A stretch of DNA of 64,000 bases from Sclerodactyla briareus. Its lineage: Eukaryota > Echinodermata > Holothuroidea > Dendrochirotida > Sclerodactylidae. Under the pieces are notes generated by a model. It had not been told where the DNA came from and ran no database searches. It saw only the letters and a list, made by a program, of their open reading frames with translations. The position numbers were made by a program, and so were the translations under genes. Below, piece after piece: positions 36,828-46,870 of this stretch. The stretch lies in contig JAODTK010001865.1 of assembly GCA_026419785.1 (NCBI GenBank), positions 62,001 through 126,000 of the forward strand, written 5' to 3'. The stretch's first letter is position 1, and each line of letters opens with the position of its first letter.

Positions 36828-37006
36828 GAGCCCCGACCCGCTCCCAACTAGTTACGGCTGCGTTCGGTACCAACGGGCTGTGCTTAATTACTCTTTTTTA
36901 GTGGTTATAGGGGTGTTGAAGCTGTCGTTGGCCGAAAATATGCAATTTGGTAGTAAGTCCCGAGGTAGTTCCCCTCGTAAGTAGCCCCTCTTAACGAAGG
37001 GGGTTA
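36828..37006 (-). repeat. Right inverted terminal repeat of DIRS copy 2
   Basis: Inverse complement of the left arm, ending cttaacgaagggggtta. This terminus matches that of copy 1 at 6984; sequences beyond diverge, which defines the border. Confidence 0.78.
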
Positions 37007-37269
37007 TTTTATACTATCCGATTGTGCCTTAATAATCGGCACACTGAGATCTTGAGTCACATGCAGAATCGTCATCCATTGATTTGAGTCATGGAACTTA
37101 GTGATAATTACAGTCGTGCAGTACCCAGGTCTTATTCTGCTATACACTTTTCCAGCATAAAGATATGCTGGTGCTTCCTTCCCCACTAATAATTAATTTT
37201 GCAATGATTTGCTTAAGTATCATTGCTATTTTTGCAAGCTTTTGGGAGAAGGGTATCCTCCTTTGTAAG
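37007..37269. other. Intron, nothing recognised
   Basis: AT-rich sequence right of DIRS copy 2. Confidence 0.4.
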
Positions 37270-37490
37270 GAGCTTGCAGACCAGTAACTGAGAAGAACTT
37301 TGACTACATCCAGCTCTAGAGTTACTACTGACCCAACAGGCACTCCTCCTCCTCTACTAACATCATGACGGTCCCTAGGCCAGCCCCAGAGTACTTCCCG
37401 TGGCCTACCATCGGCCTCGGCTTCCCAACGTTCCTCAGGGTGAGCATCAACGTTAATCGTGACTCTGGAGGGTTTTAGCTCCGATACCAC
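37270..37490 (-). mobile_element. Possible LINE endonuclease remnant
   Basis: On the minus strand an open frame contains RDRHDVSRGGGVPVGSV followed by TLELD. This resembles the FRRDRSDGRGGGVLIAV ... ELE motif in the endonuclease of CR1/RTE-type non-LTR elements. No other part of the element is seen nearby. A chance match is possible, so this is tentative. Confidence 0.35.
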
Positions 37491-38809
37491 TTACCATATC
37501 AATATAAACTGATTCCTATGTCATCACAATGTGCTACATAACTAAATAGCTTTAGATTACAAGACAAGGGGACTATGTGAAATATCACAAACTCCCTGGG
37601 CATGCAAAAACTTGAACACACGCACGGCTTACTTGGAGATTTATGATAGGAGTCACCTACTTTTACATTAAACCTAACTCTTCTGTGGACTTGGGCACAG
37701 CATATTGCTTGATTTGTGTATTGTTTGCCAGGGGCTTGAGAGCTATTTTATATGCGCGCTTTCATTGTTTGTCTAATTATGCAACCATGTCAGGGCCTTG
37801 TAGAACACTGAAGGAGACAACCGTGTGTCCATACAACGTGGAAGAAGTTCTCAATGTATAGGAACTACCTAATCATGGCTTGCCTCTCTGAGATCTCTGA
37901 ACACAATTCCATGGGCAGGTATGGGATCAGTGGGAAGAGAGGCTTAGGCTGTGATTCCATATATGCGTTGCTGTCCGGGCTGATTTGAAAACACATATGT
38001 AACGAAAACGAACTTTGTTTCAAAGAGAAAAACACATATAAGTCCATGCTAAAAGACCATAAAATGACCAGTCAGCCCATCATATTGTCGTTGCTTGGCT
38101 TTTCAGAAGTATACCGTAGAATTCATTCGCGTGATACGCATCCGTATACGCATTGGTAAATGTGCTTATTTCCCCTATTCAGTGTTAATTGGCCTTCTTT
38201 ATATAAAAAAAAAAAAAAAAATTAAATTGCCCTGTGGAACCAATATCTCTATCTTTGCCAACTAAATGGATATATTCAGACCCTGTCCCCCGCTCATGTT
38301 CACGTAAATTGGCGATTTTTCACGACCGCCCTGTCTGACCTGCATATGCATTTATGGAATCCCAGCCCTGGAGAAAAAAAAAGAGATGATGGGTGTGACA
38401 GGAATTCTGTTTGGTTCTCCATGTCCTTTAGTTTTCGTCGATGCTAAATAATGTAATCACATTCACAAATTCATATCCAATTGATAATAATTGTTCTCCG
38501 TCCCTCTTAATTGGAATAGCAGGCATTCACCCACTAGACCTACTTTTCATTCATTTCAGAAAAATAATTCAACATAGAACATCCAACTATAATAAACACA
38601 CTTGGAAAAATGATTATGCCTCGTTATCAAATATTACACATGGTTTAGTTCATGTTTGTACAATGGATTTTTATCCTTGTTGACGTGGAATTGGTTTTAA
38701 ATTTTATATGGAGGCCAATGCTTAGGAATGGGAATTTTTTTGTGGAGGGATTTACCCTTCTGTTATTGGTATGCTATGAATAATTTGTTTTTGGCTTGTA
38801 TCTCTGCAG
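37491..38809. other. Intron; expected DHR-2 exons not found
   Basis: Searched for the family blocks GKMWEKAI, FDYE and FAVGYYGQGFPSFLRNK, which should lie between exons 12 and 13, and none is visible. A run of A occurs at 38206-38220. The intron ends tgtatctctgcag. Confidence 0.5.
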
Positions 38810-38969
38810 ATAAAACTTTCATTTGCAGAGGGAAGCTCTAGCGTCTTACAGACTTTGTAGCTCGCATGCAGCAGCATATCCAGCGCTCAGCTGATGAACA
38901 AGACAAACCACACCCGATAAAGATACCTATGATCCAAGGGACAAAGTATCCTTTAATGCCAGGCTGTTG
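38810..38969 (+). CDS. DOCK1-like: DOCK exon 13 (DHR-2, FIYRGKEYERLEDF block)
   Basis: Between tctctgcag and gtgagt. One frame reads TFICRGKL, a TAG, then RLTDFVARMQQHIQ, aligning with family VFIYRGKEYERREDFSLRLL. Other frames then give AQLMNKTNHT and TTPDKDTYDPRDKVSFNARL, matching the family's NAEKMNTT and TTPPGEDIKSSPKQYMQCFT positions. Two indels are likely. This is the first exon after the missing lobe A block. Confidence 0.8.
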
Positions 38970-39981
38970 GTGAGTTCGTTCATTCGATTGGTAACTGCGG
39001 ATCAATTATGAATAATGTGATACGGTGCTCAGGAAAACCAATTTTTGGCTCAAAAACCTGAATGTTCATAGGCATTTCCTGCTTACTGTGTGTTTGGAGT
39101 TGAGTTTGTGCCTGTGTAATTTTGAATCAGAAATCGGAAACAGCGCATCCTGCAAAAATTGGGATGTCATTCTTGCACAACAGTGCAAATATTCTGTTTA
39201 CCTAATAAAATTTAAACAATATCATTTCACATTCACTTGAAATGAGGGGCTTGCTTGAATTGAGTTGCTACGTGTTGATTGTTACTGTTTGTAAATGGAC
39301 TAGACATATAACTTTCTGCCGAATGAATGTTGAAGTTAATTCAACACAGTAATATTTGAAAAACATATGGTATTTGCTGTATTGTTCAACTGTGATATAG
39401 GAACATCGTTTTGAAATGGGGTTTGTCCTGTAGAAAGTTTCCCAATTCTCACATATTACCCCTATTAAAAAATCTAATCCTGGAGTTTTCTCTTGAACAC
39501 TGAGAGACGGGTAAACTTGGCTTCTGCTTCCTTCCATTCAGTCGGTTGAGAGAATAAAAACCTAGAGCCAATTTTCCGCTGCCAGTTTTATGGCAATGGA
39601 ATATACCATATCCTGTAGGGTGGCAGAGAAATTGTGAGAAACTTTTGAATAGATATAATAATAATATCTTGTACTTTTGTAACGCTTCTCCAAGTTCAAG
39701 ACATGCTGCAAAAGTGCTCACATTCGGCTTTGCGTGTTTCCCCATTAGGCCAGAAGTGATTTAGGGGGAAAAACAACATGTGTGAATCTTTCAATTCTGA
39801 GCTTTGGGTTATGAATATTCCATGTTCATCTGTGCCATGATTAGGGCAATATGTTGTATATTCATTGACTTTTGGAGGTTGGAATGGCATTTGCAAATAA
39901 TTAACAATACTCTGGGACTGTTGGTATCACATTCAATCACAGAGATTATTTTGATATTTTTCTTAACTGCCATACTATCAG
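38970..39981. other. Intron, nothing recognised
   Basis: Ordinary AT-rich intron between exons 13 and 14. Confidence 0.5.
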
Positions 39982-40064
39982 CTCTGCAAGTAGTCCGGTC
40001 CTCCAAGCAGTCCGAGAGGAGAGGAAAGAATCAGGGGCAAGATGATCAGTGAACAAATAATGAA
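39982..40064 (+). CDS. DOCK1-like: DOCK exon 14 (DHR-2 lobe B, ISEQIM)
   Basis: Between catactatcag and gtaagc. Frames give ALQVVR, PSSPRGEERIR and RGKMISEQIM, aligning with family MQCFTVKPVM ... YKDKPVPEQILN. Its final AA joins the first C of exon 15 to give N-Y-Y, exactly as in the family's QILNYYRANEVQ, which is strong evidence for both junctions. Confidence 0.75.
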
Positions 40065-41060
40065 GTAAGCTCAGGCTCAGCAGTATGGTGTAATATCTGT
40101 GTTCAGCAGTGTCAGCATTGAGTTCAAAGTACAATGGTCATGTAAACATAACTTTTGCTATCCTGGTGTCTTATATCTAGTATATTTGGGAAACTCAAAC
40201 CTCAGAAAGAATTCCAGGCGATCCAATTGTGAGAAGGAGCCAATTCTGCTATTGTGCATGTGCCCGGGACGTTCACAGAGTAACTGGGGACCTGTGTAAA
40301 CAAAGGCAATACACAATATGTATTTTCACCAACCTAGTGACAAAAGAGCTAACAATAGAGTCTGATTGGAAACTTACAAATTTGTTCACAGAATATACAA
40401 GCATACTTTCATTAATTTCACTATGACTATTAGAGTAATCTTTCTCTGCTATTATGCTGCAGATATAATCATTTACGTGTACAGTCATGGGCAACCTCTG
40501 CAATTTTACCCTGGTGACGTCATCAGTTATGGTGAATTAATTTAAGTAAAATAAATAACTCAATAAGGGACAGACACATCGCAACTTTTGGTTGTGGGGT
40601 GTTGATTTGTCCTCTCTTCATCTGTGGCCAGTTTAAAGATTGTCTGTTGCTGACCATGTGTCTTTAATGATGCTATGTGATGGGGGGTTGTATATTCCCA
40701 GTGGGTGTTTAAGTCACATTAGATTCACTCTCTCAACTAATTTTGTTACTTTCTCAACCTTAACAAGAACTTTTGATATTTCTACATTATTGTACATGTT
40801 CTTCAGCTGGAATGCATTTTTTACTACTTGTTTTGGCATAACTCCAAAACTGTACCCAACACATCTATGTGTTGTCATGCAAACAATGGCGGTGGAAAAT
40901 ACATGATATTGCAATCCATCATTGAGGGTGTTTGACTATTCGTTTCTCGACATTGCCGTCATGATAGTGGTAGACTAGGATCAACCACAACACCAGGCAC
41001 CTTTGGTGCAAAAAAATATTGCCTTCAATTGTAATGTGACAATCAAATTCTTCACCATAG
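40065..41060. other. Intron, nothing recognised
   Basis: Ordinary intron between exons 14 and 15, with no repeat or exon recognised. Confidence 0.5.
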
Positions 41061-41144
41061 CTACTATTCTGTCAATGAGGTTCAGAAGTTTACCTACTCC
41101 AGACCATTTCACAAGGAGCAGAAGGACAAGGAGAATGAATTCAA
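41061..41144 (+). CDS. DOCK1-like: DOCK exon 15 (DHR-2 lobe B, KFTYSRPF)
   Basis: Intact exon reading YYSVNEVQKFTYSRPFHKEQ then KDKENEF, between ttcaccatag and gtgagt. Aligns with family NYYRANEVQQFRYSRPFRKG and EKDPDNEF. No disruption inside; a one-base discrepancy at the join with exon 16. Confidence 0.96.
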
Positions 41145-41747
41145 GTGAGTCTCGTCATCACACACACTGATAAATAAAACCTCAGTATTAACAATTGGAA
41201 CAAAAATGGAAACTTTTAATTGGTCAGTGTTTTTATATTGTTTGCATACAAGTGCTTACAGGCTAATTAGTATTATGTTGACAGTGAGGTTTTGAGTTCT
41301 CTTCCTTTCGCGTACCTCTCATCATTTTCTGAAGTGAAATATGGCTCATAGGTGAAGCACCCATAGTGTCTTGTTGGTTTCAGTTAACTAAAGAGCAATT
41401 CATAGTGAGTACATAATCGAGTGCTTGTGATCACTTTGAATTCCACTGTACTTGTATTAGGCAATCTGCAACATACTCGTAATGTCGAAAGGTGCACACA
41501 GATTCCGGTAATGTTCCACTAACACCAGTGACATATTAGGATATTTTTGCTTTCTTTTCAGGAAACATGAATTTGAAATGTAGTGAAGTGGAACCATGAT
41601 CTGAATGCTGGGGATGTTTCTGTCCCCAGCTCTTATTGGAAGTCCTTTCAATGTGGAGTACATCCCCCGGTGAATTACACCTTGATGAATATACTTGTGT
41701 TGCAAAATTCTTCTCATTCAGGTATTGTGTTGCTATTCATTTTGCAG
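41145..41747. other. Intron, nothing recognised
   Basis: Ordinary intron between exons 15 and 16. Confidence 0.5.
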
Positions 41748-41835
41748 ACGATGTGGGTAGAGAGGGACCTACTATACATATCATAGAAACTGCCCGGTAT
41801 CCTGAGGGTGGTTTGAAGTCATCAGCACAACAACG
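41748..41835 (+). CDS. DOCK1-like: DOCK exon 16 (DHR-2 lobe B, TMWVER...KLPGILRWFEV)
   Basis: Between cattttgcag and gtagga. Reads TMWVERDLLYIS, a TAG at 41784-41786, KLPGILR, then (after one extra G in a ggg run) WFEVISTTT in the next frame. Aligns with family TMWIERTTYTTAY-x-LPGILRWFEV. The extra G looks like a homopolymer error; the TAG replaces an expected Tyr codon. Confidence 0.93.
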
Positions 41836-42108
41836 GTAGGATCTCACTCCAAGCTTTGATACAAATTAAAATCACTTAATTTCTCCCCCCCTCAATCTCC
41901 AGGGAAAAACAACATCTCTGTGGTTGTGATACCTATCTCCTCTGAGTTGGAAATTAGCATCAAGCTGGAAAGAGGATAGGACATTAATTTGAAGATAAGC
42001 AGAGCTTTCATCTCACTACAGAACTGATCTGCTTTTGCCCAGCCCCCCATGAGGAAGGCTGCTTCATCCTCAAAGGAGGCTCAGTAAGGACTCCGTTGTC
42101 ATGTAGCC
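41836..42108. other. Intron left of the hAT element
   Basis: Ordinary intron; ends with the left target duplication atgtagcc at 42101-42108. Confidence 0.6.
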
Positions 42109-42508
42109 CAGTATTTCCCAAACTTTTCATGGTGGGGACCCCATTTCATGTAGCGCCATGCGAGCGGGACCAAAGTTTGGGTCTCCAGAATAATGAATAT
42201 GTACAGGCATTCATTTACCTGTAGTAGCATACTTATTGTATTTGAAAACAATATAATGAATATACAGAAACAGGGTGGCCAGCAACAATTGACAAAACGC
42301 CAGACTCCCCCGGAAAAATGCTAGAACATCCGCTAATAAATCCTAAATAATAGGTTTTCAGGGTGATTTGTAGGATTTTGACTGCGAAAGTTCAAATTCT
42401 GGTAAACTTGGGGTACCCCAGATTTTTTTTTTATTCTGAAACACATGCGACCCTAAAAATTGCTTCACTACCCCAGTTGGGTCGCGACCCCAGGTTTGGG
42501 AAACCATG
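42109..42508. mobile_element. Non-autonomous hAT transposon (MITE) with exact 8-bp target duplication
   Basis: A 400-base element begins CAGTATTTCCCAAAC and ends GTTTGGGAAACCATG, inverted repeats of the hAT CAGTG-TTTCCCAA type. It is flanked on both sides by the identical octamer atgtagcc (42101-42108 and 42509-42516). An 8-bp duplication is the hAT signature. The interior (ggggaccccatt ... gggtcgcgacccc) has no transposase. The exact duplication suggests a fairly recent insertion. Confidence 0.93.
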
Positions 42509-42516
42509 ATGTAGCC

Positions 42517-42926
42517 TACCACCCTTTCAAAGTACCTATGTCGAGGAAGTCATGAAGAGAGTAATGCGTCATATACATGTCGCTTCTCTAACTTTCTTAT
42601 TGATACCAAGAGTGAAGAAATTGGCCCTCAGTGATTTACTCTGGATGTTCCTATAAGAAGTCAAGTTTGTTTTCATCAGGGTCATCAGGTTTCATGGTAT
42701 TAATTAGGTCTGAAAATTATTTAACAAGACTTAGCAAGGTGTACAGAATACAGTTGTGAAGAATGAAATGAACATTTGGTTCCATAGCTGGAAATTCAAT
42801 ATATTTTCTTATATTTCTCTCATATTAAGCATGACCATTAGTTGTTATGACTTCTTGTGCAAGTAGTAAATTGACACAATCTGGTTAGAGTAGTGTCATC
42901 TATTCTATTTCATTATTCTATTCCAG
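42517..42926. other. Intron right of the hAT element
   Basis: Ordinary intron ending attattctattccag. Confidence 0.5.
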
Positions 42927-43102
42927 GAGGAGCTCAGTCCAATACAAACAGCATAGCGAAACCCCAGGAGGGAGATTAACCGTAACTGACGAATTATCAT
43001 ACACACACCAAGAAGAACCATCCCTCCAGGTTAACCCTCTCAGGATACTGAACAGGTGATGACGTCTGGGCTGTCATGGGGGGACCAGTGGTCTATGAAC
43101 AG
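42927..43102 (+). CDS. DOCK1-like: DOCK exon 17 (DHR-2 lobe C, AVMGG)
   Basis: Starts after tattccag with EELSPIQTA (family EISPLENAIETM). The pieces LQVNPLRILN and AVMGGPVVYEQ follow in other frames, aligning with LSVHPLSMLLSGIVDPAVMGG and YEKAFF. Several indels. The AVMGG segment corresponds to the insert in helix alpha-10 whose valine acts as the nucleotide sensor in DOCK exchange factors. The donor appears as agttatgg here but as aggtatgg in the tandem copies. Confidence 0.85.
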
Positions 43103-44320
43103 TTATGGAATAGATTGATAGTAACACATAACAGACAACTCAAACACACCAACTTACATCAGATGGATAGACAGGTTATGAGAGAGATGTGGGACTGATG
43201 AACGAGTGATAGACGCGGCTGTCATGGGGGGACCAGTGGTCCTTATGAAACAGGTATGGAATAGATTGATAAAACACAATTACAGCCACACTCACACACA
43301 CACACATACATACGATGGATAGACATAGTATAGAGAGAGTGGGACTTGTCGAACAGTGTGTGATAGACTCAGCTGTCATGGGGGGACCAGCTGGTCGATG
43401 AACAGGTATGGAATAGATGGGTCCATAGATAGAAACACAACACAGAAACACACATAAATACAGATGGACTAGAAATAGGTTATGGAGAGAGTGGACTAAT
43501 AACAGTGTGAAGCACTTCGCTCTCATGGGGGTGGGGACCAGTGCGTCTATGATCAGGATGGAATAGACACCACACAAGGACCGATGGACAGACAGGTATG
43601 AATACTGCTGACAGGTAATAAACTAGCTGTCATGGGGGACCTAGTGGTCTATGAGAGGTATGGACATGGTGGAAGAGATAGAAACACACATAATGGATGA
43701 TGGACAGGCTCTATTTTGTGCAAAGGTAGACTGCTGAATAAGTGATAGCCTGACTGATAGACCTGTGGTCTATGAGCCGGTATGGAATTGGTAGGAATAA
43801 ATAGACACACCACACAAACACAGATGGACAGACATTGGTATGAGAGAGTGAGCTGCTTAACAGTGTGATAGGCTCAGCTGTCTGGGGGAGAGGGGGGGGG
43901 GGAACTGAGGTCTATGAACAGGTAAGGAATTGGTGAGACTAGATAAACACACACAGATGGACAGACATAAGGTATGAATACTGCTGAACAGTGTAATAAA
44001 CTCAGCTGTCATGGGGGGACCAGTGGTCTATGAACAGGTATGGAATTGATAGATAGATGAACACATGACAGACAGACATAAGTGAGATAGTGGGTGCAGG
44101 AAAAGCGTGATAGACTCCGTGATAGACTCATGGAGGGGAGGGGGACCTGTGATCTATTAAAGGTATGGAATGGGTCCAGGGGAATAGATCACACACAAAC
44201 CAAAGGACACAGGTGTGTGAGTGGACTGTTGAACAGTGACATAGACCTGGAACACGCATGACATGTGTTATAGGGAATGGACAGATGGACATACACATAG
44301 ATATAGGTGCATGGAACTGG
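43060..44320 (+). repeat. ~130-bp minisatellite carrying the exon 17 end plus its donor
   Basis: Eight to ten units follow the end of exon 17. Each repeats gctgtcatggggggaccagt to tatgaacag, a gtatgg donor, and ~80 bases of intron rich in gatagat/acacacac and agatggacagac phrases. Clear copies begin near 43220, 43371, 43520, 43626, 43878 and 44005; others are degenerate. Units are ragged with single-base gaps. The repeated exon piece encodes the AVMGGPVVYEQ loop. Confidence 0.88.
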
Positions 44321-44461
44321 GCAGTGTGACCCATTGCACCCGTTGTCCACGAGCAATTATGGAATGAGTTGCAGGAATAATAGAGCAGATGAAATAAAGT
44401 ATTTAATGGAAATGTTTTATTATAGATGGCTGCAGTATTTTATTTTGTTTGTTTTTACATG

Positions 44462-44547
44462 GCATTCTGCTGTGATGAGTATGCGCAGTCCCATCCTGGA
44501 GGACATGATTCAATATCAAGGTTGAGAGGAACCTCTTCGCAGAACAG
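44462..44547 (+). CDS. DOCK1-like: DOCK exon 18 (DHR-2 lobe C, EYAQSHPGGHD)
   Basis: One frame reads AFCCDEYAQSHPGGHDSISR then LRG, aligning residue by residue with family [20 protein letters not shown] and LKD. The end reads LFAEQ in a shifted frame and joins exon 19 as EQIPLVE, like the family's AWQIPFL. The acceptor appears as ttttacatg (one base more than an AG). Confidence 0.8.
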
Positions 44548-45192
44548 GTTGTATTGCAATATTGTCCTTTAACTATTGTGACTTCCATAGAAGCTTGCAG
44601 GTGATACCTGTAGAACTATGAAATAACTATCGTTTGGTTGGAGAAGAATGGGATGGTGAAGGAATGGTGGGTTTTCTTCTTCATTAGAGCCCGTCCTGTG
44701 AGGTTTAGTTATGTGCTCTTCTGGAGAATCTATATTCCTGGAGTTTTTCAGTAAACCAGACTTCTTTTACAAACGTAAAGTTCCATTCAGCCTTTGAAAT
44801 ATTCAATAAATTAAGTATCGATATCTTGGAAAATGAATGTCATCGTACGATACCTCATCAGTAAGAACTTCAGTCAAGATTACAGCACTCAAATCATTTC
44901 TATTCTTCGAGAAAATAGTGATCAGTCTGTGAGTTGAAAAAAAAAGAAAGCGCCGGCGCAACAAGGTATAGGTTTCGCCACAGGGACCTATTCCGTAGAT
45001 TTATGAATTTTGACCCAATACTTTTTTCCAACAGAACTTATTCATTTGTAGTTTTTGTATCAGTCAATACAATAGATTACCACAGTATGGGTGGCTTCAT
45101 GGCTGATAAGGAGGACATAGAAAAAAAGGCTGAATGGAACTGAATAAAATGAGCATTACCATTGATCAGTTATTGTTCTTTTTTCCCCCCAG
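44548..45192. other. Intron, nothing recognised
   Basis: Ordinary intron; ends with the strong tract gttcttttttccccccag. Confidence 0.55.
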
Positions 45193-45324
45193 ATTCCTCT
45201 GGTGGAGGTCGGTCTCAGCATACATAAACGTAAGGTTACGGACATGTTGAAACCACTCCAAAACAAAATGGAGGAGATGTTCCACAGACGGAAGTCCTTG
45301 GTTGAAGAACGTTACGGCAAGAAG
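45193..45324 (+). CDS. DOCK1-like: DOCK exon 19 (end of DHR-2, lobe C helix)
   Basis: Intact 44-codon exon between tccccccag and gtaagg. Reads IPLVEVGLSIHKRKVTDMLK then PLQNKMEEMFHRRKSLVEE and RYGKK, aligning with family QIPLLTEGIRIHGEKLTEQL and KPLHSRLVSCFKELKEKVEK, LYG. This ends the catalytic domain. Confidence 0.97.
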
Positions 45325-45831
45325 GTAAGGATGTGGCTTTATTCTTTATTACTATTCACTTGTTAGCAGCCACTAAACAGCGAATTCACTTTTGTGGAGT
45401 GTTAGGATTCCATGACGTGGATGAATGAAGGTGACCCTTGGACTCAACACAGTGAAGTTATGGTTTCGCGCCCTAATATCAAATGGTCAGAAATAGGTAT
45501 TCACATAGAAAATAATAAGAATATTCCGATGAGGTTTCCTTCTAAATGTACTAAAGTAGAAGCAACATAAGTCATATTAACATACTATCATTCTTCAAAT
45601 CACATGAAATATATGTTTGATAAAATACTTTTTAAATTGACTAATTGTGCACCTTTCTTCTTACGATCAGTACAGACCCAAATATAGAGTACCCTTAATG
45701 TTTGACAATCGAATGGATTGTGGGAGATTCTCCATTATATTTCTAAGCTACATATTCCCCTATTCTTACAGTTGGTTGAGGAATTCTCTCATCACTGCTC
45801 ATGACAAATGGGTGCAAATCGTTTTTTTTAG
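45325..45831. other. Intron, nothing recognised
   Basis: Ordinary intron ending in a T run and tttttttag. Confidence 0.5.
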
Positions 45832-45977
45832 GAGAGCGTTCCCTTCGCCGGTTCCCGGGGTAACACCATTTCAGGAAGGCCTTCTCGACATGTCAAGTTC
45901 ATCCATCCCACTCCCTCCTCATCAGACACCCCTGGTACCGGGTCCAGGAGTAGCGTCATCTCTGTCACAGACAGTGT
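45832..45977 (+). CDS. DOCK1-like: DOCK exon 20 (Ser-rich linker after DHR-2)
   Basis: Open through its length between tttttttag and gtaagt: ESVPFAGSRGNTISGRPSRH, VKFIHPTPSSSDTPGTGSR, SSVISVTDSV. It corresponds to the basic/Ser-rich stretch after DHR-2 in DOCK1 and DOCK5 (family: SSSDNAPSRPGSD-like). Such linkers are phosphorylated and bind lipid in relatives; that role is inferred. A longer open frame through the same bases in another phase is a shadow. Confidence 0.88.
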
Positions 45978-46796
45978 GTAAGTATCATCTGCCCCCCTTA
46001 CAACCCCCAACCCTCCTCCCCAAACCCTCCTCCCCCACCCTTCCCCATCGCAGCCCTGCTTTCCCCTTCCTAAATCTGCTGGATATTTGCAATGAATGCA
46101 TAAAGCTATACCTACTTAGTATATTTCAGGAAACTTCAGAACCCACATAGTGGTGTTAAAAATTCTTGTTTAAACTATAACAGACGATTATTCATGGATT
46201 ATTGATAATTGTTTAGCATAGCTACATGGTGTAGGGATATCTGAGGGTTCAGCATGTGTCTTTGTAGTGGAGTACTGCAGCTGTTGAGTAGTGCTATTAA
46301 GTCCCCAACCTCTGCCTGGCGATCAGAAATTCACTTTGTCAACAAAAACAATGGAGAAAATGAAGCGAAACTGCCTAAACCCTACCTGAACAGCTTTGTC
46401 TAGAGATAAGAAATAGATTGTGTCTACACTGTGAAGAGAACATTATGCAAAACTAGGCCAGAGGAGAGAATGGAATGACGACATGTAGGGCATGCCTGCT
46501 GTGCACTTTATACTGTGAGCCCCCATGAGAGTTCCTATCAGGAAACAACGATTCATGATTAATTCATGGAAGCAGTAGGAGTTATGTGAAATAAGAGATG
46601 CTTGTCTGTCAGGAGCTAATCAATTACCTTCCTGTCATTCTTAATTGCAGTCAACATTAGTGTTTTGAGGTTTCTTCTAATGTTGTTGAGCTATTTTGCA
46701 TCTTTAATACATGGAAAAAAAACACCCAACACTGATATTTCGTAATCTGGGCCCTATCAATCAAACCAACCCTGAACTCATTCAAGGATAAGACAA

Positions 46797-46870
46797 GCTG
46801 TGGTTAAGTGGTTTAGAGCACCTGGCATAAACTTGGGAACCTTGGAGTTTGCAAACCTGATAAGTAAACA
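46797..46870 (+). repeat. tRNA-like patch, possible SINE remnant
   Basis: TGGTTAAGTGG matches the pol III A-box pattern TGGNNNAGYGG. About 45 bases on, GGAGTTTGCAAACCT is a poor B-box. No acceptor stem or clear tail is seen, so it is at most a decayed SINE head. Confidence 0.3.

Larger units (their letters stand above)
29577..37006 (+). mobile_element. Fossil DIRS retroelement, copy 2 (with recombinase region)
   Basis: A longer member of the same family as copy 1, bounded by inverted terminal repeats (about 29577-29735 and 36828-37006) with an internal complementary region near 36640-36765. Parts in order: leader (about 29.7-30.9 kb), gag-like region (about 30.9-32.5 kb), reverse transcriptase/RNase H (about 33.3-35.1 kb, with NVLELLASFRALNYS and DAYAFPPFGIVERLAGS) and a tyrosine recombinase region (about 35.1-36.3 kb, with GHMRFEPNGVSLGPDP). 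The element is broken in many places and is an old fossil. It sits in the DOCK intron where DHR-2 lobe A exons would be expected, in sense orientation. Confidence 0.87.

Noticed and set aside
45647-46150. 167-residue open frame on the + strand
   Set aside because: It overlaps DOCK exon 20 in a different phase and runs through intron on both sides; the exon frame with proper splice sites is better supported.
46797-46870. Functional tRNA gene
   Set aside because: Only an A-box-like motif is convincing; no cloverleaf or good B-box.
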